64,000 bases of DNA from Thinopyrum elongatum (Eukaryota > Streptophyta > Magnoliopsida > Poales > Poaceae): the NCBI GenBank assembly GCA_011799875.1, contig CM022302.1:54351153-54415152 (forward strand). Direction: 5' to 3'. This document shows positions 55,177-64,000 of this stretch, one piece after another. The notes below the pieces were generated by a model. It worked only from the letters and a program-made list of their open reading frames with translations, made no database searches and was not told where the DNA came from. Each line of letters begins with the position of its first letter. Within the stretch, counting starts at the first letter, position 1. The position numbers and the translations under genes are program-made.

Positions 55177-57327
55177 TCAATTACTGTTTCGGATAATGTT
55201 GAATTAAATAATTAATTAAAATTTCAGAAATTAATAAAAACTTTAGAAAATCATATCTTTTAAACCGTAACTCCGATGAAAATATTTTATACATGAAACT
55301 TGCTCAGAGCGACGATACGAACCCGGATACGCCCTCGGTATCTCCGTCAGACGACCGCAGCTATGAGAACGTTGAACAATTAGACCAATTTCGATAAATG
55401 AATAGTGTCCAACCCTAATTAAATAAATCCGAATAAATTCCTAAATTAGCTAAATCGCTTAGTTAGGCTGTATTTCACCCTGGCCCTGCGTTTAGACATG
55501 TCATCATCCCTGTTGCATATTTGCCGTGTGTTTACTGTTTCTTCCCCCTCTTCTCTTCGGTAGACTACGAACCGACGCAGCTGCGGTGCCCCGACCGACT
55601 ACGTTGTTGTACCGACCCTACTTGCCAGAGCAACCAGGCAAGCCCCCCCCCTTGATCACCAGATATCGCCTATTCTCCTCTTATCTGCTTGCATTGAGTA
55701 GTGTAGCATGTTACTGCTTTCCGTTAATCCTAGTCTGATGCATAGCCTGACACTGTTGCTACATCTGTTGATACCTTACCTGCAATCCTAAATGCCTAGT
55801 GTAGGATGCTAGTTTTCATCATTGGCCCTGCATTCTTGTTAGTCTGCCTTGCTATACTATCGGGCCGTGATCATGGGAGGTGATCACGGGTTATACTATA
55901 CATATATACATACTATACAAATGGTGACTAAAGTCGGGTCGGCTCGAAGAGTACCGCGAGTGATTCACGGATTGGGGGCTGAAAGGACCTTTGTCCCAAC
56001 GGCCCTTTGAGTGGATCTTTGTGGCGGAGCGACAGGGCAGGTTGAGACCACTAGGAGACAGGTGGGCCAGCCCTGGTCGGCGTTCGCGTTTACTTCCTAA
56101 TAACACGTTTAACGAGATTGGATATTTGATCTGAGTCTGGCCACTGGCCTATACGCACTAACCAACTAGCGGGAGTAGTTATGGGATCCCGCGTCGTGGT
56201 ATCAGCTGAAGCCTTCTTGACGTCAGCGCCTGAGCGGCGCGCGCCGTGTGGGACCGCGCTAACGTAACCGCCGTGATCGTGTGGGTTGCTAGGTCTGCTC
56301 GCGGCCGCGTACGCAACGTGCAGAGCGCACTGGGCGATGGCCCAGACCCCAGAGTGCCTAGGATTAGTCCGGCGTGCTGACCCTCTGTTGAGCCTAGGTG
56401 GGGCTCGACGTGTGGATCTTCCGAGGCCGGGCATGACCCAGGAAGTGTGTCCGGCCAAAGGGGATCGAGCCGTGTTGGGAATATGTGGTGCACCCCTGCA
56501 GGGAAGTTTATCTATTCGAATAGCGGTCCCTCGGTAAAAGGACGACCGGGTTGTATTCCGACCTCATGACAACTAGAAATGGATACTTAATAAAACACAC
56601 CCTTACAGTGACAGATATAACCGGTGGTCGCTCTCTCGCATGGTGGCGACGAGAGGATCGACGGGTAGATTATGCTATACGTTGTTGTTTGGTTAACTTC
56701 CAACATCTCTTCTATTGCTTCAAGATGGAGGCTGCCAGAGCGTAGTCTTCGACAGGACTAGCTATCCCCCTCTTATTCTGGCATTCTGCAGTTCGTCCCC
56801 CGATATTGCCTCTTTTACACATATACCATGCATATGTAGTATAGATCCTTGCTTCGAGTACTTTGGATGAGTACTCACGGTTGCTTTCCCCCTCCTTTTC
56901 CCCCCTTTCCCTTCTTGCTGGTTGTCGCAACCAGATGCTGGAGCCCAGGAGCCAGACGCCACCTCCGACGACTACTACCACCAGGACGGAGCCTACTACT
57001 ACGTCCAGGACGCCGACGACCAGGAGTAGTTAGGAGATCCCAGGCAGGAGGCCCTGCGCCTGTTCGATCTTTTATCCCTGTTTGGGCTAGCCATCTTATG
57101 GCACCTTGTTTAACCTATGTCTGTACTCAGATATTGTTGCTTCCGCTGACTCGTCTATGATCGAGCATTTGTATTCGAGCCCTCGTGGCCCCTGGCTTGT
57201 ATTGTATATGAGCTGTATGACTTATTTATGTTTTAGAGTTGTGTTGTGATATCTTCCCGTGAGTCCCTGATCTGATCGTACACGTTTGCGTGCATATTAG
57301 TGTACGATCGACCGGGGCGCCACAAGT

Positions 57328-57339
57328 TGTTATCAGAGC
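57328..57339 (+). promoter_or_regulatory. primer binding site of G2, first copy
   Basis: TGTTATCAGAGC, three bases after the LTR end; one base from the initiator-Met consensus TGGTATCAGAGC found intact at 61284. Confidence 0.75.
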
Positions 57340-57711
57340 CGACTGCCTGTAGGAATCCCCCTTTCCAATTCCTTGGCCGAAGTTGATCTAGACAAAGAAA
57401 ACCGTTTTACTAACTTGGCTGTGTGGCTTACGGCCCACATGCCAACTGGGTGGTATTGGATCTTTATTCCTCGTCTATACTCTGGGACTCTGATCTCTCT
57501 TCTACTCGGGTTTAAATGAAGTTTACTAATGCCGACACTTAGGATCTCGTAAATTCTGTCTACCCGGAGAGCTGGATATCTGTCGATTTCCTCGTTTGTC
57601 TGATTAGCCTGATAATCATTTTCCTTTCCATTGTTTTGTTTAACCTTTCTCTCCGAGTTGTGTTAAACCTCTTATTGTCGTTTGACAAACCTGAATTTCC
57701 TCTTTTTCAGA

Positions 57712-58477
57712 TGGACCGTTTGTTTCCACCGCGTCCTACGACACAGCTTGTGCTTCGCACTTGGCTCGTAATACCCTGGGTTTCCAGCTGTCCTGATCGC
57801 TCTCATGACCCGACTTGGCTACCGTTGGTACCCTGAGTACTTGTTTATGAGGTTTCCCGCGAGTTCAACCAGGAACAGTACTATGCTGAAGTTCGGATTT
57901 ATGATCAGCAGAACAACTCAGACACCGAGCTAACAACTTTTTTCACGGATTAGGCTGACGATTGAGATGGCAGTCCTGATGCCGCCTACTCCGCTGTCGT
58001 ACGCTACGAGGGGAGCACAATGCTATCTTGGATGACTCCGAGTTCCGATACATTCCGTATGCCCCTGCTGGAGATGCTACCGGATACTACACGGCTATCT
58101 GTGCCCCGTACGAGCCTCGTCGCTACGACCCGCGCGTTCTGATTCAGTGCACTCAGGCTCTGGATCGCACTGTTCGGGCTCTTGCCGTCGAGTTGGTTGC
58201 CACTCGAGCACGTCTCTACGATGCTATGACGCAGTTGCTGCCCGCTGTTCGTGCAGGGATACATCCGGAGCACATCCTTTATCCGCGCAGGACTCAGATG
58301 TATGCTGGTATTGACTGGCCTATTGTTGGGGGTCACACACCGACACGTGGACCTCTTCTTACAGCTCGAGACCGGGTTCTGCATCAGAGTGCACATGGAG
58401 CACAGGATCTTTCCGCGACGAACATTCGTCGTCCGCACTCGCAGCTACCCCGGTACAGTGGTTCTCTCCGACGTTGA
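57712..58477 (+). pseudogene. extra ORF upstream of gag in G2 (frameshifted)
   Basis: Begins MDRLFPPRPTTQLVLRTW at 57712, directly after TTTTTCAG, a splice-acceptor-like sequence. Several single-base losses break the frame between 57765 and 58020. The second part is open from 58028 to 58477 with FRYIPYAPAGDATGYYTA, DRTVRALAVELVATRAR and HQSAHGAQDL. It matches 1-725 in G1 and gives the only view of the N-terminus. No known domain. It lies on the sense strand, between primer site and gag, where some Ty3/gypsy elements carry an additional protein. The breaks may be sequencing errors. Confidence 0.6.
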
Positions 58478-58728
58478 TGTAGCCTTGCTATCTCTCGTTG
58501 TGTACTTCCTTACCGCGTGCCTGCGCGCCGCCTAGTATGTCTAGCTTTTGATTTGCGCCGTTATGCTGTCCGCTTGTACCCGACGTTGTGTATGGATCTG
58601 TATGTCTTAATCGACTACTTTTATGTATTTGATGCACTGCTTAAACTATTGTCGAGTTACATCATGCTTGTCGCTAAGCACTCGTGCTTGCTTTTACTAA
58701 ACTACCCCCCCTGTTGAAAATTAGCAGG

Positions 58729-59322
58729 ATGGTTAGACCCGCTGGTCGTGGTCGTGGACGTGGTGCCAACGATCCACCACCGCCGAACTATATGGCTGGA
58801 ATGATGCAGCAATTTGAACTGCAGTGTCAGTTCATGCAAGGGATCATGGATCAGTTTCCTCGTCCCAATATGAACCAGTATCCGGGCCCAGGGACCTTGC
58901 AGGACTTTATGCGCCTCAACCCAACCGTCTACCGCGGCTCAACTCAGCCCCTGGATGCGGATGACTGGCTTCGCGACATCACCTATGAGTTGGAATCTGG
59001 TGGCGTTGCCCCTGCAAACTATGTCACCTTCGCCTCCTTCTTTCTCAAGGGCCCCGCTGCTCAATGGTGGGACAGCCACAGGCGCACTCAACCAGCTGGC
59101 ACAGTCATCACTTGGCCGGATTTCCAAGCTGCCTTCCGTGCCCGTTTCATTCCCCAGGGAATCATGGACCGGAAGAAGCAAGAGTTCCGCAACCTCACCC
59201 AGGGCAACAAGACAGTGGAAGCTTATCAGCGGGAGTTTCTGGAATTATCCCGCTATGCTGAAGAAGACATTCCCACTGACCGCAGCTATGAGAACGTTGA
59301 ACAATTAGACCAATTTCGATAA
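58729..59322 (+). pseudogene. G2 gag, first copy, truncated and fused to LTR sequence
   Basis: [20 protein letters not shown], then [39 protein letters not shown] and [20 protein letters not shown]. At 59279 the frame passes into LTR sequence (RSYENVEQLDQFR) and stops at 59320-59322. It is nearly identical to the second copy without indels. It lacks the zinc knuckle and all of pol. Confidence 0.85.
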
Positions 59323-61280
59323 ATGAATAGTGTCCAACCCTAATTAAATAAATCCGAATAAATTCCTAAATTAGCTAAATCGCTTAGTTAGGCTGTATTT
59401 CACCCTGGCCCTGCGTTTAGACATGTCATGCATCCCTGTTGCATTATTGCCGTGTGTTTACTGTTTCTTCCCCCTCTTCTCTTCGGTAGACTACGAGACC
59501 GACGCAGCTGCTGGTGCCCCGACCGACTACGTTGTTGACGACCCCTACTTGCCAGAGCAACCAGGCAAGCCCCCCCCCTTGATCACCAGATATCGCCTAT
59601 TCTCCTCTATACTGCTTGCATTAGAGTAGTGTAGCATGTTACTGCTTTCCGTTAATCCTAGTCTGATGCATAGCCTGACACTGTTGCTACATCTGTTGAT
59701 ACCTTACCTGCAATCCTAAATGCCTAGTGTAGGATGCTAGTTTATCATCATTGGCCCTGCATTCTTGTTAGTCTGCCTTGCTATACTATCGGGCCGTGAT
59801 CACTCGGGAGGTGATCACGGGTTATACTATACATATATACATACTATACAAATGGTGACTAAAGTCGGGTCGGCTCGAAGAGTACCCGCGAGTGATTCAC
59901 GGATTGGGGGCTGAAAGGACCTTTGTCCCAACGGCCCTTTGAGTGGATCTTTGTGGCGGAGCGACAGGGCAGGTTGAGACCACCTAGGAGACAGGTGGGC
60001 CAAGCCCTGGTCGGCGTTCGCGTTTACTTCCTAATAACACGTTTAACGAGATTGGATATTTGATCTGAGTCTGGCCACTGGCCTATACGCACTAACCAAC
60101 TACGCGGGAGTAGTTATGGGTATCCCGGCGTCGTGGTATCAGCTGAAGCCTTCTTGACGTCAGCGACTGAGCGGCGCGCGCCGTGTTGGACCGCGCTAAC
60201 GTAACCGCCGTGATCGTGTGGGTTGCTAGGTCTGCTCGCGGCCGCGTACGCAACGTGCAGGAGCGCACTGGGCGATGGACCCAGACCCCAGAGTGCCTAG
60301 GATTAGTCCGGCGTGCTGACCTCTCTGTTGAGCCTAGGTGGGGCTGCGACGTGTGGATCTTCCGAGGCCGGGCATGACCCAGGAAAGTGTGTCCGGCCAA
60401 AGGGGATCGAGCGTGTTGGGGAATATGTGGTGCACCCCTGCAGGGAAGTTTATCTATTCGAATAGCCGTGTCCCTCGGAAAAAGGACGACCCGGAGTTGT
60501 ATTCCGACCTCATGACAACTAGAAATGGATACTTAATAAAACACACCCTTACAAGTGACAGATATAACCCGGTGGTCGCTCTCTCGCATGGTGGCGACGA
60601 GAGGATCGACGGGTAGGATTATGCTATACGTTGTTGTTTGGTTAACTTCCAACTAATCTCTTCTATTGCTTCAAGATGGAGGCTGCCAGAAGCGTAGTCT
60701 TCGACAGGACTAGCTATCCCCCTCTTATTCTGGCATTCTGCAGTTCAGTCCACCGATATTGCCTCTTTACACATATACCATGCATATGTAGTATAGATCC
60801 TTGCTTGCGAGTACTTTGGATGAGTACTCACGGTTGCTTTCCCCCTCCTTTCCCCCTTTCCCTTCTTGCTGGTTGTCGCAACCAGATGCTGGAGCCCAGG
60901 AGCCAGACGCCACCTTCGACGACTACTACCACCAGGGCGGAGACTACTACTACGTCCAGGACGCCGACGACCAGGAGTAGTTAGGAGGATCCCAGGCAGG
61001 AGGCCCTGCGCCTGTTCGATCTGTTGTATCCCTGTTTGTGTTAGCCATCTTATGGCACCTTGTTTAACCTATGTCTGTACTCAGATATTGTTGCTTCCGC
61101 TGACTCGTCTATGATCGAGCATTTGTATTCGAGCCCTCGTGGCCCCTGGCTTGTATTATGATGCTTGTATGACTTATTTATGTTTTAGAGTTGTGTTGTG
61201 ATATCTTCCCGTGAGTCCCTGATCTTGATCGTACACGTTTGCGTGCATGATTAGTGTATGATCGAGCCGAGGGCGCCACA
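59279..61280 (+). repeat. G2 LTR, second copy, 5'-truncated
   Basis: Begins inside the LTR at CGCAGCTATGAGAACG (matches 55356) and ends GGGCGCCACA. The junction with gag shares only a GA dinucleotide. The sequence is cleaner than the first copy: GAGACCGACGCAGCTGCTGG here reads GAACCGACGCAGCTGCGG there. Confidence 0.85.
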
Positions 61281-61283
61281 AGT

Positions 61284-61295
61284 TGGTATCAGAGC
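61284..61295 (+). promoter_or_regulatory. primer binding site of G2, second copy
   Basis: TGGTATCAGAGC, complementary to the 3' end of initiator Met tRNA, three bases after the LTR end. Confidence 0.85.
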
Positions 61296-61903
61296 CGACT
61301 GCCTGTAGGAATCCCCCTTTCCAATTCCTTGGCCGAAGTTGAGTCTAGACAAAGAAAACCGTTTTACTAACTTGGCTGTGTGGCTTACGGGCCCACATTG
61401 CCAACTGGGTGGTATTACGATCTTTTATTCCTCGTCTATACTCTGGGGCTCTGATCTCTCTTCTACTCGGGTTAAATGAATTTTTCTAACGCCGACACTT
61501 AGGGTCTCGTGATCACATCCACCGGAGTTCTGAAAATTTCCCCCCTTGCTTCGAGATTGTGGGCCAGGTTCTGCTTACAGGATCCTTTCATCGAGGGCAC
61601 CCTGTGTTGTCACTTGCAGATTCCTCGCCCCACCAGTTTTTCCCGACGTTGATGTAGCCTTTGCTATGTCTCGTTGTGTACTTCCTTACCGCGTGCCTGC
61701 GCGCCGCCTAGCATGTCCAGTTTATGAAATTGCGCCGTTATGCTGTCCGCATGTACCTGACTTTGTGTAAGGATATGTATGTCTTAATCGACTACTGTTA
61801 TGTATCTATAACGCTGCTTGGAGTATTGTCGTGTTACATCATGCTTGTCACTAAGCACTCGCAATTGCTTTTACTAAACTACCCCCTGTTGATACTTAGC
61901 AGG
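61296..61903 (+). other. leader between primer site and gag, extra ORF largely deleted
   Basis: Aligns with 57340-58728, but about 0.75 kb is missing: after CACTTAGGGTCTCGTGATCA (about 61495-61515) a diverged 120 bp remnant precedes GACGTTGATGTAGCC. Only the extreme C-terminal part of the extra ORF could remain. Gag downstream is intact, so the ORF is not needed for the gag frame. Confidence 0.6.
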
Positions 61904-64000
61904 ATGGTTAGACCAGGTGGTCGTGGTCGTGGCCGTGGTGCCAACGATCCACCACCGCCGAACTATATGGCTGGAATGATGCAGCAATTTGAACTGCAAC
62001 GTCAGTTCATGCAAGGGATCATGGATCAGTTTCCTCGTCCCAATATGAACCAGTATCCAGGCCCAGGGACCCTGCAGGACTTTATGCGCCTCAACCCAAC
62101 CGTCTACCGCGGCTCAACTCAGCCCCTGGATGCGGATGACTGGCTTCGCGACATCACCTATGAGTTGGAATCTGGTGGCGTTGCCCCTGCAAACTATGTC
62201 ACCTTCGCCTCCTTCTTTCTCAAGGGCCCCGCTGCTCAATGGTGGGACAGCCACAGGCGCACTCAACCAGCTGGCACAGTCATCACTTGGCCGGATTTCC
62301 AAGCTGCCTTCCGTGCCCGTTTCATTCCCCAGGGAATCATGGACCGGAAGAAGCAAGAGTTCCGCAACCTCACCCAGGGCAACAAGACAGTGGAAGCTTA
62401 TCAGCGGGAGTTTCTGGAATTATCCCGCTATGATGAAGAAGACATTCCCACTGATGCTCGCCGTCAGGAAAGGTTTCGCGAAGGACTTCAAGCTGACATC
62501 AAGCTAGCGCTCCTTGTGCATGAATTTGATAATTTCTCCATCTTGGTGAACAAGGCTATCCAGGTCGAGACTGGTCTGCAGACACACCAGGGATCTCTTA
62601 GGCGCAACCGTGACACTGGTTCATCTTCGAGCCAGCCTGCACAGAAGCGTCGGATCTGGATTCCAAACAGCGTGTACCGTCCAGCTGCACCTGCTCCAAG
62701 ACGGTCCTATACTGCACCACGCCTGCCTCCACCACCTAGGCAGCCAGGACTTCCAGCTCCACCACCCCGAGCTCCTGCTCCTAATCCCAATGATAGTCTG
62801 TGCTACAAGTGTGGGCAGCCAGGTCATTTTTCCAGGAACTGCATTCAGAACCAGAACCAACTGGCACTTCCTGCAACTGGCCGTAGGAACAATCAGCCTC
62901 GCAACAACAATGCCAAGACTTATGGGCGTATTCAGGCCAACCACACCGATTTCAAAGAAGCTCAGGACCAGCCTGCCACCGTGATGGGTACTCTCCTTGT
63001 TAATTCAGTACCAGCTTCTGTTTTATTTGATTCGGGAGCATCGCATTCATTCATGTCCGAAGAATTTGCATACAAACACGACATTAAATGTGAGGTCATT
63101 AACACTGCAATAGTAATACACACCCCCGCGGGTCAATGTCAAACCTCCATGGGTAGCAACGACGTCACCGTTGAAATTGAAGGGCTGGAGTTTCACGCCT
63201 CCCCTTTCATACTAAAGTCTTGTAGTATCGACCTCATTCTCGGAATGGATTGGTTGAAAGCGCATACTGCTTCTATAGTTTGCGCCACGAAGATCGTCCA
63301 TCTTCTACACCCTTCTGATGAAATAATAAGCTACCAGGCTCAAATCATCCAAAATGCCGAGGCGAGACTTTATGCCTTGAATGCGTTAAACGCATCACCA
63401 CTTGAAGGCATCGAGAACATTCCAGTTGTTCGCGAATTCCAAGGTGTTTTCCCAGAAGAACTCCCAGGGATACCCCCTGCTCGAGCTGTCGAATTTGTCA
63501 TCGACTTGAAACCAGGCACCACTCCTATCGCCAAGCGACCCTACAAGATGCCGCCGCATGAACTCCTTGAACTTAAGGAGGAAATCGACGCTTCACTTCG
63601 TAAGGGTTTCATTCGCCGAAGTTCCTCCGCTTGGGGAGCACCTTCTCTCTTTGTCAGGAAGAAGGATGGGTCAAACCGATTGGTCCAAGATTACCGTCCT
63701 ATTAACCAAGCAACTATCCAGAACAAATATCCCCTTCCTCGGATAAACGATCTGTATGATCAACTGGCGGGTTCATCAGTGTTCTCTAAACTCGACTTAA
63801 GGTTGGGTTACCACCAGATCCGTGTTCGTGAAGAGGATATCCCAAAGACCGCCTTCGTTACTCGATATGGCTCATACGAGTACACTGTCATGTCATTCGG
63901 CTTAACCAATGCTCCCGCCACATTCTCCCGCCTGATGAATTATATATTCATGGAATACCTTGACAAGTTCGTCGTGGTTTACCTGGATGATATCCTAGTA
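61904..64000 (+). CDS. G2 gag-pol polyprotein (open, runs off the window)
   Basis: 699 codons without a stop from [20 protein letters not shown]. Gag core as in the first copy; zinc knuckle [14 protein letters not shown] at 300-313; protease DSGASHSF from 376; the LGMDW motif follows. RT begins near 515 with [20 protein letters not shown], has [14 protein letters not shown] and [17 protein letters not shown]. The active site YLDDILV falls at 693-699, the last codons here. RNase H, integrase and chromodomain should lie beyond 64000, as in G1. Start chosen by the shared leader (TTAGCAGG before ATG) with the other two gag copies. The best candidate in the window for an element with coding potential. 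Confidence 0.9.
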   Translation, partial: MVRPGGRGRGRGANDPPPPNYMAGMMQQFELQRQFMQGIMDQFPRPNMNQYPGPGTLQDFMRLNPTVYRGSTQPLDADDWLRDITYELESGGVAPANYVTFASFFLKGPAAQWWDSHRRTQPAGTVITWPDFQAAFRARFIPQGIMDRKKQEFRNLTQGNKTVEAYQREFLELSRYDEEDIPTDARRQERFREGLQADIKLALLVHEFDNFSILVNKAIQVETGLQTHQGSLRRNRDTGSSSSQPAQKRRIWIPNSVYRPAAPAPRRSYTAPRLPPPPRQPGLPAPPPRAPAPNPNDSLCYKCGQPGHFSRNCIQNQNQLALPATGRRNNQPRNNNAKTYGRIQANHTDFKEAQDQPATVMGTLLVNSVPASVLFDSGASHSFMSEEFAYKHDIKCEVINTAIVIHTPAGQCQTSMGSNDVTVEIEGLEFHASPFILKSCSIDLILGMDWLKAHTASIVCATKIVHLLHPSDEIISYQAQIIQNAEARLYALNALNASPLEGIENIPVVREFQGVFPEELPGIPPARAVEFVIDLKPGTTPIAKRPYKMPPHELLELKEEIDASLRKGFIRRSSSAWGAPSLFVRKKDGSNRLVQDYRPINQATIQNKYPLPRINDLYDQLAGSSVFSKLDLRLGYHQIRVREEDIPKTAFVTRYGSYEYTVMSFGLTNAPATFSRLMNYIFMEYLDKFVVVYLDDILV

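Larger units (their letters stand above)
52421..57324 (+). repeat. LTR of G2 (first copy, contains a 1 kb odd insert)
   Basis: TGTAACACCC...GCGCCACA, 4904 bp including about 1 kb at 53055-54075 absent from the G1 LTR. It shows the same GC-rich block, TAAT repeats (55041-55066), palindrome and GCCAGAGCAACCAGGCAAGC segment as G1. The part from 55362 aligns with 59279-61280 but lacks single bases at more than twenty places. Confidence 0.8.
52421..64000 (+). mobile_element. G2: second Tekay-type chromovirus, with internal duplication, runs off the window
   Basis: Inserted in the Copia LTR at 52420/52421. Order: LTR (52421-57324), primer site, extra ORF, partial gag (58729-59278), then a jump into the middle of the LTR (59279-61280), a second primer site, a shortened leader and an open gag-pol (61904 to the end). 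The duplication means either a rearranged element, two elements fused, or a misassembly. Related to G1 through LTR, leader, gag and pol. Confidence 0.85.

Overview
The window is transposon-dominated plant DNA, almost certainly from a Triticeae grass (wheat, Aegilops or barley group). The evidence is LTR retrotransposons nested inside one another, a Copia LTR opening like the Angela/WIS/BARE family, CACTA DNA transposons with subterminal repeats, LINE 3' ends and MITEs. I see no intact host gene, no tRNA or rRNA gene and nothing prokaryotic.

Layout. (1) 1-17102 is G1, a Ty3/gypsy chromovirus of Tekay type. Its gag is cut by a complete Copia-like element (1554-11214, TSD GTTCC, LTRs of 2173 bp each). 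After the insertion, pol continues to 15073 and is followed by a truncated 3' LTR. (2) 17103-25199 is an old mosaic: LINE tails, Stowaway-like MITEs, CACTA ends, a 5'-truncated LINE on the minus strand, and a segment of about 2 kb present twice (17199-19179 and 21301-24360). (3) 25200-43069 is G3, a Ty3/gypsy element of Tat type with a second, archaeal-type RNase H (TSD GGCGA). Inside it lie a solo Copia LTR (26646-28819, TSD ATAGC) and a complete non-autonomous CACTA transposon (30121-37157, TSD ATA). The CACTA carries what look like captured exons of phytoene synthase and cytosolic glutathione reductase, plus a tandem array with a period of about 660 bp. (4) 43075-46919 holds LINE-like non-autonomous retroposons, a MITE-like foldback and a Copia-type LTR relic with a long CT microsatellite. 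(5) 46920-50685 is a second CACTA with a broken plant transposase gene. (6) 50686-52209 is repetitive DNA I cannot assign. (7) 52210-52420 is a Copia LTR fragment, interrupted by G2 (52421-64000 and beyond). G2 is a second Tekay chromovirus whose left part is partly duplicated; its second copy has an open gag-pol frame running off the window.

The coding content is therefore retroelement machinery (gag, protease, reverse transcriptase, RNase H, integrase, chromodomain), one transposase relic and small host-gene fragments carried by a transposon. The most notable points are: heat-shock-element-like arrays and a row of hairpins in the Copia LTRs; low LTR divergence around a wrecked Copia interior, which implies mobilisation in trans; a conserved extra ORF upstream of gag in the chromoviruses; the two host-gene captures in the CACTA; and a 1 kb GT-skewed patch plus indel-rich sequence at 53-58 kb that suggests poor consensus quality.
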